NCBI GenBank assembly: GCA_016713905.1
Contig: JADJOE010000003.1
Location: 1,426,001-1,490,000 of the forward strand
DNA length: 64,000 bases
Reading direction: 5' to 3'
Source of the DNA: Candidatus Vicinibacter proximus
GTDB taxonomy: Bacteria > Bacteroidota > Bacteroidia > Chitinophagales > Saprospiraceae
The position numbers and the translations under genes were made by a program. Under the pieces are notes generated by a model. The model was given only the letters and a program-made list of their open reading frames with translations, made no database searches and had not been told where the DNA came from. Every line of letters begins with the position of its first letter. Within the stretch, counting starts at the first letter, position 1. Positions 54,606 to 63,320 of the stretch are shown here, piece after piece.

Positions 54606-57263
54606 TTACCTTGTTGTCCATCGAATTTTATAGCTAAAGGATGGCAAAATAGGCATCAGGCTTACTTGTTGAAATTGATCCAAGGAAGGGTTGTCGGGGC
54701 GTGGGCTTAATTCAATATAAACCGGATTTCTCCGATTGAGAATATTATAAATTCCAAAACTTAACTCCTGATAACCCCACGATTGCTTGATATTATAATT
54801 CAAGGAAACATCTAACCGATAAATATCGGGAAGGCTGCTTTTATTGATATTATCATTTACCAAAATAATTTTATTAGGGATTCCGCTTTCCAGGGAAAGA
54901 TATTCATATTTACCGAGGGGAAGGCTTACCGGACTTCCACTGCTATAATCCATCAAGGCATTCAATTGGAGTTTTCCGTTTATTTTGAAATTAAGCTGAA
55001 GCCTTAATTGGTGAGGTCGATCATAGAGAAATCTGAAGGATTGACCTCTATTGATTTCATCAAATTTACGGGATGTCTTTGAATACGTATAATTCAATGT
55101 ATATTCAAGATTGTTAATGGCAGAGTGAAATCCACTTTCTATTCCATAGGAAGTACCCATTCCTGAAGTTACCTGGGATTCCCAATTTTCGGTAACCCCA
55201 AGTCTAAAATCAGCACCTTCTTTAAGATGCAGCAAACTATCCATTGTTTTAAAATAGGTTTGTATGTTCCACGAAGTATTATGCCACGTGCCAAGATAAC
55301 CCAGATTCCACTGCCTCATACTTTCAGGTCCTAAATTCTTTGTTGATGGAACCCATAAATCGGTTGGCAAACCAACTGCATTTGCACTTAATAAATGGAG
55401 GGATTGCAATTGTTGGTCATAGGAGCAAAAAAATTGATGTTGTTGATGTGGTTTGAACTCTAATCGACCTCTTGGCAGGATAAATCCCTTATTCTCCTGA
55501 CCATAGGATAAAAGTCCCATTCTTACACCAAAAACCAATGAAAAATGAGTCCCCAATTTTAAATAATCTTCAGCGTAGGCATTGAATTCTACATTAGATC
55601 TTTTATTCAATCCTGAAATACTGTCAATTGGTTTTGGTTGAAAATAAATAACATCCTCCAAAGGATAATTACCAAGGTTGTAGGAAAAAATATTAGGTTT
55701 AAATTGTTGATGTGCAATTCTAGCACCTACTTTCAGCCGGTTGTTTGAATTAAAACTGTAGTCTGTTATGAATTGAGCGCCATTCTCAATGATGTTAGAA
55801 TAAAAAGATCGACCTACCAAACTTGAATCATTATTTTGCGAATTGATAATTGACCTATAAGATTCATATTGTTCAGAACTACTTTTAAATATACTTTGGT
55901 ATACACTCAGATTGGAAAAAAAGTTTTTGTTCCATTGAAAATTATATCGACCTGAAAACAAAAAATTTTGCCAATGTAACTCATAGAATTTTTTGAAAGA
56001 AGTTGAGTTTTGGGCTATAAGATTGAACGCCAGATCCTCGTCATGGAAAAAATCTTTTCCACTGTAATAACTCAAATAAAATCTTTGTTTGTCGTTTATT
56101 CGCAAATGTAGTTTTGTAGTAATGTCGTAAAAATAATACGTGGAATTACCCAATTTTTGGTTTTTATCTTTAAAGTACTTTGTAGCTTCTTTGATAAAAG
56201 GATCCAGCAAAGTCCTTCGACCTGCTGCCAAAATAGAAAGACGATCCTTTACCAACGGTCCTTCCACCATTAGTTTTGCACACAAAAGACCCATTGAACC
56301 AGAGGCCTCCCAATTTTTCAAATTGCCTTCTTTGGTATGTACATCTACCACTCCGGATAATCGCCCAGAATAATTGCTGGGAATGGCATGTGTGTAATAA
56401 TTCACATTTCTAATGGCATCCGTATTAAAAATACTTAATAATCCAATGGCATGACTCGGGTAATAAATTGGAATATCGTCCAACAAATATAAATTTTGAT
56501 CGTAACTGCCACCACGTATGGAAAGTCCACCGAATCCATCTGCTCCGCTTTGAGTACCCGGTCTTACCAAAAGAGTGCGGATAAGATCGCTTTCTCCAAA
56601 GGCAGGCGGACATTTTTGGATGTCAGAAGCATTGATTCGGTTTAAGTACTGATCGGAAGTAATATTTTGTTTGGAATCTGTTACAACCACTTCCGGCAAA
56701 GCGTGGTAAACATTCAAAGAAAGATTTAGAATATTCTTTCGTTTCGTTAGAGAAAGAAAACGGACAGATAATTTTTTGGATAAAAATGAAAAATGCAATT
56801 CAGCAAAATCATGATGACTTAACAAAGCATAGTATCCATACTCGTTTGTAGAAGTAATTGCACCTGAAATACGATCGTAAACCAAAACTCCGATGGCAAG
56901 CTCTCCACTGGTGCTGTCCGCCACTCTACCACTGATCCATTTTTCCTGTTCTGTTTCAGCTTGAGGTACAACAACCAATTGATCGGGTGAAATAATTCTG
57001 TAGCTGAGTTTTTTTTCGGACAATAACTTTTCAAGTATTGCTTTAAAAGAATTTAGTTCTGCTATACTAGGTCCTTCAAATGGTTTAATCAGCTCACTGT
57101 TGAAGGAAATATTAATACCAGACTGCTTAGCAAGCTGAATGAGGCTGAGATCGAGACTTTGAGCTGGGATTTCATAATATTTGACTATAGATAAAGAGGA
57201 CTGGGCAAAACCAGCATTAGTGCAGATGAGCACCAAGAGTAATACTTTGCTTATTGAATTCAA
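54606..57263 (-). CDS. TonB-dependent outer-membrane receptor with STN signalling domain
   Basis: About 885 residues. I choose the TTG at 57263 (NSISKVLLLVLICTNAGFAQ signal peptide); an upstream TTG at 57284 falls inside a promoter box. Domains in order: STN secretin/TonB domain (YYEIPAQSLDLSLIQLAKQSGINISF), a carboxypeptidase-regulatory-like domain (VADSTSGELAIGVLVYDR), plug (DLIRTLLVRPGTQSGADGFGGLSIRGGSYDQNLYLLDDIPIY) and a 22-strand barrel ending FSYKIRWTTR. The STN domain and the adjacent FecR-like and sigma factor genes mark it as a transducing receptor that signals substrate arrival. The substrate is unknown; the barrel lacks the SusC signature, so a metal chelate or small compound is as likely as a glycan. 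Confidence 0.92.
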   Translation of the reverse strand: MNSISKVLLLVLICTNAGFAQSSLSIVKYYEIPAQSLDLSLIQLAKQSGINISFNSELIKPFEGPSIAELNSFKAILEKLLSEKKLSYRIISPDQLVVVPQAETEQEKWISGRVADSTSGELAIGVLVYDRISGAITSTNEYGYYALLSHHDFAELHFSFLSKKLSVRFLSLTKRKNILNLSLNVYHALPEVVVTDSKQNITSDQYLNRINASDIQKCPPAFGESDLIRTLLVRPGTQSGADGFGGLSIRGGSYDQNLYLLDDIPIYYPSHAIGLLSIFNTDAIRNVNYYTHAIPSNYSGRLSGVVDVHTKEGNLKNWEASGSMGLLCAKLMVEGPLVKDRLSILAAGRRTLLDPFIKEATKYFKDKNQKLGNSTYYFYDITTKLHLRINDKQRFYLSYYSGKDFFHDEDLAFNLIAQNSTSFKKFYELHWQNFLFSGRYNFQWNKNFFSNLSVYQSIFKSSSEQYESYRSIINSQNNDSSLVGRSFYSNIIENGAQFITDYSFNSNNRLKVGARIAHQQFKPNIFSYNLGNYPLEDVIYFQPKPIDSISGLNKRSNVEFNAYAEDYLKLGTHFSLVFGVRMGLLSYGQENKGFILPRGRLEFKPHQQHQFFCSYDQQLQSLHLLSANAVGLPTDLWVPSTKNLGPESMRQWNLGYLGTWHNTSWNIQTYFKTMDSLLHLKEGADFRLGVTENWESQVTSGMGTSYGIESGFHSAINNLEYTLNYTYSKTSRKFDEINRGQSFRFLYDRPHQLRLQLNFKINGKLQLNALMDYSSGSPVSLPLGKYEYLSLESGIPNKIILVNDNINKSSLPDIYRLDVSLNYNIKQSWGYQELSFGIYNILNRRNPVYIELSPRPDNPSLDQFQQVSLMPILPSFSYKIRWTTR

Positions 57264-57281
57264 GTAGTCCGGATATGGACC

Positions 57282-57289
57282 CAAAGATA
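57282..57289 (-). promoter_or_regulatory. Putative -7 promoter box for the TonB receptor gene
   Basis: The minus strand reads TATCTTTG 18 bases before the TTG start at 57263, in the short gap after the FecR gene. It suggests an internal promoter, so receptor levels need not depend only on read-through from the sigma and FecR genes. Confidence 0.5.
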
Positions 57290-57293
57290 ATTT

Positions 57294-58304
57294 CTATTTA
57301 CATTCTCCGCTGAGAGAATATGATCTCCCATCAGCTGAGGCTTTGTATTCCAATTGCAGGGAGGTGCTAATCACATCCAGAGCTACAGAGAGACTACTTA
57401 CAGATCCTAAATCCAAGGGAGAGGTATACCTTAATAAGCCCAGGCATGGAGAACTTAAGGTAATTTCAGCATGAAAATAACGAGCCAGATCAACAATCAC
57501 CTGTGAAAGCGGAACATCAATAAATTCAAGTTTCCTGCTGTGCCAGGAAATGTCATTGGTCCCGGAAGGACGGACTACGGATATTTCGTGATTTGATTTA
57601 TTATACAACATTTTATCCCCTGCATTCAAGGTTTTGGCAATGGTTCCTTCCTGATTAGTGAATTGAACCGTTCCAGAGATTACAAAAACCTCCATGGTTT
57701 TTTCTGAGGTCAAATCACGAATATTAAAACTTGTTCCTATTACTTTTATTTCTCCCTCCCCAGTTTCTATAATAAAGGGTTTTTGAGCATCCTTCGCAAC
57801 GTCAAAAAAGGCTTCTCCGGTTAATTTAACTCTTCTGACTTTTGTTTTGAATGATTCAGGATAGCTTAATTCTGCTCCTAAGTTCAAATTTACCACTGAT
57901 CCGTCCTTTAAATTCAAAGGTTCAGTAGAGTTGGTATATTTCAAAAACTGGTTCTGATTATTACCTACCAGACTAATCAGGTAATAAGCTAGAAAAACAA
58001 CAATAAACAAACCTGCTGCAATAGACCATTTGCTTAAAGACAGTTTTAAACCTTGTGTCCCCTTCTCCTTTGCAGGTCGCATCTGGGACTTTACTTCAGG
58101 TATATTCTTAAATCTTTTTAATGCATCCTCAACATTTACCTCCATGGTAGATTTTGAATCCAAAGAATCAGACCATAGCTTGCTGTATACTTCATATTCT
58201 GCCAAATTATTGGCTGAAGCTTCAAACCAGTTGTTCAATTCAAACTCTTCCTCCGGACTTAATTGTCCGGTGAGTTTTTTATGAAAAATTAATCCGCGGT
58301 CCAT
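57294..58304 (-). CDS. FecR-family anti-sigma factor
   Basis: A 336-residue inner-membrane regulator. The cytoplasmic N-terminus (FHKKLTGQLSPEEEFELNNWFEAS) binds the sigma factor; one helix follows (about residues 95-115, SIAAGLFIVVFLAYYLISLVG). The periplasmic FecR domain is recognisable from DGSVVNLNLGAELSYPESF, RRVKLTGEAFFDVAKDAQKPFIIETGEGEIKVIGTSFNI. A C-terminal DUF4974-like domain (LEFIDVPLSQVIVDLARYFHAEI) ends the protein. It should hold the sigma factor until the STN domain of the receptor signals. It lies 38 bases after the sigma factor gene. Confidence 0.94.
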   Translation of the reverse strand: MDRGLIFHKKLTGQLSPEEEFELNNWFEASANNLAEYEVYSKLWSDSLDSKSTMEVNVEDALKRFKNIPEVKSQMRPAKEKGTQGLKLSLSKWSIAAGLFIVVFLAYYLISLVGNNQNQFLKYTNSTEPLNLKDGSVVNLNLGAELSYPESFKTKVRRVKLTGEAFFDVAKDAQKPFIIETGEGEIKVIGTSFNIRDLTSEKTMEVFVISGTVQFTNQEGTIAKTLNAGDKMLYNKSNHEISVVRPSGTNDISWHSRKLEFIDVPLSQVIVDLARYFHAEITLSSPCLGLLRYTSPLDLGSVSSLSVALDVISTSLQLEYKASADGRSYSLSGECK

Positions 58305-58342
58305 AAATTACACTAATATGACAAGATTATTGGGAAAAACCC

Positions 58343-58975
58343 CTATGATACCTTTAAATATTTTGCATTTTCTTTAAGTATTCTGAGCGCCTTTGAAATA
58401 TGATTTTCTACTGTTTTTATGGAGATGTTCAACTGGGCTGCTATCTCGGAATAGGTCATTTTCTCATACCTGCTCAGAGAAAACACCACCCTACACTTTT
58501 CCGGTAATGAGGCGATACTGTCTCTCAGGTTTTCAAAATATATTTCCTTCTGTGCAAGCTCATCTTCATCCTGAGCATCCATTTGCTGATCATCCCGGTC
58601 TAAATCGATTTCAGAAAAGCTTAATTTTTTTGCTTTCAGGTAATTAATGGCTCTATTGGTACCTGCCCGCATAATATACGCTCTGAAGGATTGAACGATA
58701 TCAATAGACTGCCTTTTGTTCCAGATTTCTAGAAAAATTTCCTGTGCTAAGTCTTCGGATGCATGGATGTCAGCCAATAGCTGGTTTATTTTGAGGACCA
58801 GATCTTTATAATAGTGCCTGAACAAAAGGTCTATACCTTCTTCACGTCCCTCCTTGAGCAGGAGCAAGACATACTGTTCTTGCGAATGATCCAAATTAAT
58901 GCAAATAGGTTTCGGTAACAAATTTGGGATATTTACCCGGTTTTTTAAGCCTTTTGGATAAATTAATAAATTCAA
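58343..58975 (-). CDS. ECF RNA polymerase sigma factor (Bacteroidota FecI-like)
   Basis: A 210-residue sigma-70 family protein. Region 2 (GIDLLFRHYYKDLVLKINQLLADIHASEDLAQEIFLEIWNKR) and region 4 (LPEKCRVVFSLSRYEKMTYSEIAAQLNISIKTVENHISKALRILKE, helix-turn-helix) are complete. The sigma/FecR/TonB-receptor order is the standard cell-surface signalling arrangement. The start at 58975 gives about 30 residues before region 2; a shorter start is possible. Upstream lies a -7 box at 58998-59005 and three ATTCATATG palindrome-type boxes. Confidence 0.93.
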   Translation of the reverse strand: MNLLIYPKGLKNRVNIPNLLPKPICINLDHSQEQYVLLLLKEGREEGIDLLFRHYYKDLVLKINQLLADIHASEDLAQEIFLEIWNKRQSIDIVQSFRAYIMRAGTNRAINYLKAKKLSFSEIDLDRDDQQMDAQDEDELAQKEIYFENLRDSIASLPEKCRVVFSLSRYEKMTYSEIAAQLNISIKTVENHISKALRILKENAKYLKVS

Positions 58976-58997
58976 ATGTGTATGGCTTTCATCCTGA

Positions 58998-59005
58998 CAA
59001 ATTTA
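58998..59005 (-). promoter_or_regulatory. Putative -7 promoter box for the ECF sigma gene
   Basis: The minus strand reads TAAATTTG, matching TAnnTTTG, 22 bases upstream of the ATG at 58975. The ATTCATATG repeats begin 6 bases beyond it. Confidence 0.4.
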
Positions 59006-59010
59006 GGGAA

Positions 59011-59055
59011 ATTCATATGATTATTTTATTGCATATGAATTGATAAATTCATATG
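59011..59055. promoter_or_regulatory. Three ATTCATATG boxes upstream of the sigma gene (possible operator)
   Basis: ATTCATATG at 59011-59019, its inverse CATATGAAT at 59032-59040 and another ATTCATATG at 59047-59055. The first two form a perfect 9-bp inverted repeat with a 12-base gap, and the third is 36 bases from the first. They lie just upstream of the -7 box of the sigma gene, where a regulator could bind. The low-complexity base makeup means chance is not excluded. Confidence 0.45.
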
Positions 59056-59156
59056 GTTAAAATTTTTGTTGAATGTTAATTGGCAAGAAGTGTTCTTATA
59101 ATAATTAAATTAAAAAAAATGAAATGATTATAGGCATAGCTGGCTTTCAAAAGTAA

Positions 59157-59788
59157 TTATTGAAGTATTCTATAAGCTAAGATTATTGACCATTCAGCAG
59201 AATAAGCTTTGTATGTATAAGCATGATCAATTGTGTATGATTTGTAAAATGGGTTCAAGTCTGCTTTCCCAATACCATAAATTGAAACATTGTGAAAATC
59301 GACTCCTATTAACAATCCCAGATGGTAATAAAAACTGGGACTTTTAAAATTAAGTGAAGAATTTATATACTTTCCCCTGTATTCAATTCCGAATCGAGGT
59401 CCTATGAAAATAATTTCATTTAAATGATATTGAGCATTTATTGCCAAGCCAACTCCATGTAACAAATATTTATTTGGAGGCTCTATGATTCCCAAAATTC
59501 TTCCTAAACCGGAAACACCCTTCCAGGTGGTTAGTTTTGCATGCCCCCATGTTCCATATAATTCAACACAATTTTGGAATTTCTTGTAGGTGCGTTGGTA
59601 AGCTAATCCTATATTTACCCCTAGCCCAGGATTAAATTCATCTTTAAGAGTTAATGGCAAACCACTTTCATATATTTGTTTACTATTGAAACCTAAAAAA
59701 AAAATTCAAGGTTTGAGCTTTTAGAGCAAGGGAATAGCAGAAACATAAATTTAGGAAAATAAATTGCAATCTAAATACTTGTTTCATC
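59157..59788 (-). pseudogene. Outer-membrane protein gene interrupted in a 10-T tract
   Basis: The open part (59157-59660, 167 residues, TTG start) lacks a signal peptide. Upstream, an ATG at 59786-59788 opens a frame with a signal peptide (MKQVFRLQFIFLNLCFCYSL, then ALKAQ) that runs into ten T on the coding strand (59695-59704, plus-strand A) and then off frame. With nine or twelve T it reads on as LNFFLGFNSKQIYESGLPLTL into the main frame. The repaired protein is about 210 residues with barrel-type strands (FIGPRFGIEYRGKY, SAEWSIILAYRILQ). It is either a sequencing error or a slippage switch. Function unknown. Confidence 0.7.
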
Positions 59789-60160
59789 CGTTCCACATTG
59801 ATTATTTTATTCCTTTTATTAGTTTTTAAAATTAAACAAATTTTACAAACTATCACAGAAACTATCTATAAGGTTTAACCATCACTATATCAACTAAATT
59901 GAGGTCTAACAAAATTGATGTTGGCACCTATTTTTAAGAGAAAAAATAATCCTTTCGGTAAAGATAACTTTCTTGCTACCTTATAATTCAGGCAAGCCAA
60001 ATCTTAATTTAAAGAGCTAAACACTGAAAATTCTTGCCTAATTTGAGATTGGACCCAAAGGCAGTTAGTCCATTTGCATCTATTGATGGAGATTCAGCTT
60101 TTAAAATACATTGGCGATTAAATGCTTTAAACAAATTAGGTTATATTGATACAAAATTTA
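59789..60160. other. Non-coding gap before tRNA-His
   Basis: About 370 AT-rich bases between the broken outer-membrane protein gene and tRNA-His. I see no convincing gene or RNA. Confidence 0.35.
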
Positions 60161-60168
60161 TAATTTTG
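60161..60168 (+). promoter_or_regulatory. Possible -7 box for tRNA-His
   Basis: TAATTTTG matches TAnnTTTG and lies 29 bases before the tRNA. No TTG is at the standard -33 distance. Confidence 0.35.
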
Positions 60169-60197
60169 CGGTCCAATTCGGCTTTTTGCTGACATAT

Positions 60198-60272
60198 GGT
60201 GGTTGTAGCTCAGCTGGTTAGAGCATCGGATTGTGGTTCCGAGGGTCGCCGGTTCGAACCCGGTCATCCACC
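60198..60272 (+). tRNA. tRNA-His (GUG)
   Basis: A 75-base tRNA with anticodon GTG at 60233-60235 in the loop TTGTGGT. The acceptor stem is GTGGTTG/CATCCAC with the extra 5' G of tRNA-His opposite discriminator C; one pair (T-T) is imperfect. The T-loop is GTTCGAACC. CCA is not encoded. A terminator follows directly. Confidence 0.95.
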
Positions 60273-60275
60273 CAT

Positions 60276-60310
60276 GGTCTGGAGATTTTATCTTCAGACC
60301 TTTTTTTTTT
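60276..60310 (+). terminator. Rho-independent terminator after tRNA-His
   Basis: GGTCTG and AGAT pair with ATCT and CAGACC (an 11-bp stem including a G-T pair, loop of 3), followed by ten T. It begins 4 bases after the tRNA. Confidence 0.9.
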
Positions 60311-60449
60311 GCATGAATCCAATGCAATTGAACAAATAATACCGTTCAATTCTCACTTCGTGGTTTTTGGACTATTTATGTTTTTATACCGGTATTAACC
60401 AATGTCTTATTCTTGATTGGTTTGGATCAATTTTGTAATACCCCGGACT

Positions 60450-63263
60450 TTACTTCAGAATTTTCTTGAAAGTTCTGGTGTTCCCATGGAGATCCACCCC
60501 ATAAAAAAGATAAACCGAAGATGGCAGATTTGATAAATTGATACTTTCTCCATCCTTTACCTCTCCGAAATGCAACAGCTTGCCATGGAGGTCATAGACC
60601 TTCAATCTAACAGATGTCCCACCGGCATGGCTCAATCTAAATATTCCGGATGAAGTTTGATCGAATGTCCAGTTACTGTGATGAAAATTATTAGTGAAAA
60701 CAGGCTGAATGACAATCTTTACCTCTTGTTTTTCTCCAAAACAGAGCTTATCTGCGGGCCGTACTGCCCAATCAAAAAAGTGGTAGAAATAACTGTCCCC
60801 ATAATCCGAACTGGTAATTCTGCACAGATCTTGTATGAAAAATGGATAGATAAAGCCTTTGTTGCTACGCTCCAACCTAGGACTAATGTTTCCATAATAA
60901 AGCTTGTTGGTATCCGGATTGGTAGTAAGCGCGTAATTTACATTAGAACCTTTACATAAAAACCCAAGATGCACCCGATTGAAACCTGCCTCCAGAAAAA
61001 TCTGTTTGGTTGCCAAGGTCGCTCCACTGGCGCTTAACAATACAATTTCCCTCTTTCCTTTCGTATCGGTATAGAGACTTACACTATCCAAAACAAAATC
61101 CTGATAGGAGGTAAACAACATCTTTGGATTCAAAAAAGCAGCCGGGTAGGCTCCCCCTTCATAAACAGGACTTTTCATGCCCCCGTACGAATGTTTAAAT
61201 TTTCCTATTTGGAAGGCCTGTGCCCAATATGAACGTGATTTGTCAACCAGTGGCGTCTGGTATTGAGGTCCTGTAAACACCGGAACAGAATCCTCCAAAG
61301 TATTAAACCAGAAGGTATTCGGATTGTCTGAGGTGAGGGTTGCAATTCCGGGTGAAGTCAAAGTATCACCTTTAAGTTGTAGTAATTCCACCGGATCCTG
61401 TACCCATACTTCCAGCGTATCTGAATCATAGGTCTGACAAACGCCTTCTACAGAAGCAAAGTATAATCCAGATTCCCGGATCAATCGGATCGAATCCTGG
61501 TTACCATCCCACCACACTTTTTGTTCAAATTCCGGAACCGACAGTTCAATCACATCGCCTGCACATAAGATTTTTTGATAATTGAGGTTGAGCCTTGGTT
61601 TTTCTACCGGATCAATGAGTAAAGTAAAATTTTCCGACACTGAATAACAATCGGAAGAATCTGTATGAGTATAGAAATAAACTCCGGCAGAATCGATGTT
61701 TAATTTTTGTGAATTGGCTCCTATGTTCCACCGAATGTTTTGAAGACTTGACGAACCGTATATTTCAATAATCTGGTTACTGCATAAAATACTGTCTTTT
61801 GCTGGAAATATTTCTGGTTGTTGGCGGATGCATTTGCCTTCCGTGATCAAATAGAATTGATCCGCTTCTAGTTGGTTAAACACTTGTCTGATTCCCGAAG
61901 GCCAATAAATAACCAGGCTGTCAATGGACTTTGAATCATTTAATCCAAAATGAAGATTCAGGCTGTTCTGAATTCCAAAAGACTCTCCACTCTGAACTTC
62001 GCGGTATTGTTGTTTTCCACCTGAATAAAGAAAAACTCTGCTTCCGATGCCATTCAGGTTTGAGCTGACTCCTTTCAAACCAAGTTGCACATAATGATTT
62101 TGTCCACCGGGGTTCAACCAAATCCGGTCCACTCTATTGTTGGGCTCATTTAGTAAGTAGGCATAAGAAGAATATAAATCCAGATAACCATCCTCGTTCA
62201 AATCCCCCACTGCAAAGGAGCTTAAGGGTTTATCTGCGAGATTAATTGTTGCTTTGTCAAAATGTCCCAATCCATCGTTTATCCACAATTCGGTACCTGA
62301 TCCAGAGAGCAGAATGTCCAGATCTGCATCGTTGTCCCAATCCCTTAGGGCAAATTGGATAACGACCGCCTCCGGCTTGAATCCAGATGCATTGGTAAAA
62401 TCTTCAAAGCTGTGATCAGCTTGCTGCATGAATACTTTGGAGGGTCCATAGTGATTGCCAACCAACAGGTCATTCAGCCCATCGCCATTCATATCTCCGG
62501 TGACCGTCATCCAGCTTTGTTCATGATCATCCACACCCAATTGCGCTCCCCTTTCTGAAAAGCTGCCATTTTCATTCACATAAAACAAGTTGATTCGTCT
62601 GGGATCATTGGGGTCTGTAACGCCGGCACGACATTTTGAAATGTAGAGATCACCGTCACCATCCTGATCATAATCACTCCATAGAATGCCATAATTACCG
62701 GCCTCATTTGCCTTGACAGGCATCGATAAATCTATCCAGCTTTCATTGTTTACCAGCTTACCGGAAATGTTTTCAAAAACGCGACTTTTCTCATTGTCAT
62801 TGCAGATGCTAAAGTCGACCCAACCATCCTTGTTGATGTCATAAAGACTGGCTCCCTGAGAAAAAAAGGAAGAAGCATCCACCCATTCCTTTTTAAATAT
62901 GGAACCATCGTTGTAAAGTACAAAAACCCCTAATTGATCGGCACCCAAAACGATGTCATTGAAACCATTTCTATCCAAATCGGCTGCAGAGACGGACCAC
63001 AAGGCAATGTTGGATTTTACCTGCAGGTCTTTCCAAATAAAAACAGCCTTTCCCGAATTGATTCCGAGCCATATTTTTTTTGACTGATCGACCACCAGCA
63101 AATCATCCACAAAATCACCGTTAAAGTCCGCGACGCAAACCGGAATGCCTGAAAAAAACTGTTGCTGAAATGGCTTTTCAGTAAACTTAAATGTCACTTG
63201 CCCTGATACAGGTAGCATTGACAAAAAAACAATTATTGCAAAAACTAAGATCCTTATTCCCAT
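60450..63263 (-). CDS. Secreted FG-GAP/ASPIC-UnbV protein with T9SS tail
   Basis: A 937-residue protein. A signal peptide ends at PVSGQ. About seven FG-GAP/VCBS repeats follow (VCVADFNGDFVDDLLVVD, DLNEDGYLDLYSSYA). An ASPIC/UnbV domain (VQLGLKGVSSNLNGIGSRVFLYSG, LVIYWPSGIRQVFN) is at about residues 400-480. Ig-like modules come next and a type-A T9SS signal at the end (GTSVRLKVYDLHGKLLHFG to TFKKILK). It shares the propeller and ASPIC layout with the lipoprotein at 42392-45736 but is exported by T9SS instead of lipid-anchored. A CAAATATA (minus TATATTTG) box at 63286-63293 precedes it. Confidence 0.9.
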   Translation of the reverse strand: MGIRILVFAIIVFLSMLPVSGQVTFKFTEKPFQQQFFSGIPVCVADFNGDFVDDLLVVDQSKKIWLGINSGKAVFIWKDLQVKSNIALWSVSAADLDRNGFNDIVLGADQLGVFVLYNDGSIFKKEWVDASSFFSQGASLYDINKDGWVDFSICNDNEKSRVFENISGKLVNNESWIDLSMPVKANEAGNYGILWSDYDQDGDGDLYISKCRAGVTDPNDPRRINLFYVNENGSFSERGAQLGVDDHEQSWMTVTGDMNGDGLNDLLVGNHYGPSKVFMQQADHSFEDFTNASGFKPEAVVIQFALRDWDNDADLDILLSGSGTELWINDGLGHFDKATINLADKPLSSFAVGDLNEDGYLDLYSSYAYLLNEPNNRVDRIWLNPGGQNHYVQLGLKGVSSNLNGIGSRVFLYSGGKQQYREVQSGESFGIQNSLNLHFGLNDSKSIDSLVIYWPSGIRQVFNQLEADQFYLITEGKCIRQQPEIFPAKDSILCSNQIIEIYGSSSLQNIRWNIGANSQKLNIDSAGVYFYTHTDSSDCYSVSENFTLLIDPVEKPRLNLNYQKILCAGDVIELSVPEFEQKVWWDGNQDSIRLIRESGLYFASVEGVCQTYDSDTLEVWVQDPVELLQLKGDTLTSPGIATLTSDNPNTFWFNTLEDSVPVFTGPQYQTPLVDKSRSYWAQAFQIGKFKHSYGGMKSPVYEGGAYPAAFLNPKMLFTSYQDFVLDSVSLYTDTKGKREIVLLSASGATLATKQIFLEAGFNRVHLGFLCKGSNVNYALTTNPDTNKLYYGNISPRLERSNKGFIYPFFIQDLCRITSSDYGDSYFYHFFDWAVRPADKLCFGEKQEVKIVIQPVFTNNFHHSNWTFDQTSSGIFRLSHAGGTSVRLKVYDLHGKLLHFGEVKDGESINLSNLPSSVYLFYGVDLHGNTRTFKKILK

Positions 63264-63285
63264 GGTTAGAGGATTTAGTAAAACA

Positions 63286-63293
63286 CAAATATA
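63286..63293 (-). promoter_or_regulatory. Putative -7 box for the FG-GAP/ASPIC gene
   Basis: The minus strand reads TATATTTG, 22 bases before the ATG at 63263. A consensus match in a very AT-rich divergent region. Confidence 0.35.
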
Positions 63294-63320
63294 AATTTTT
63301 TATATATATTCGCCGTTAAT

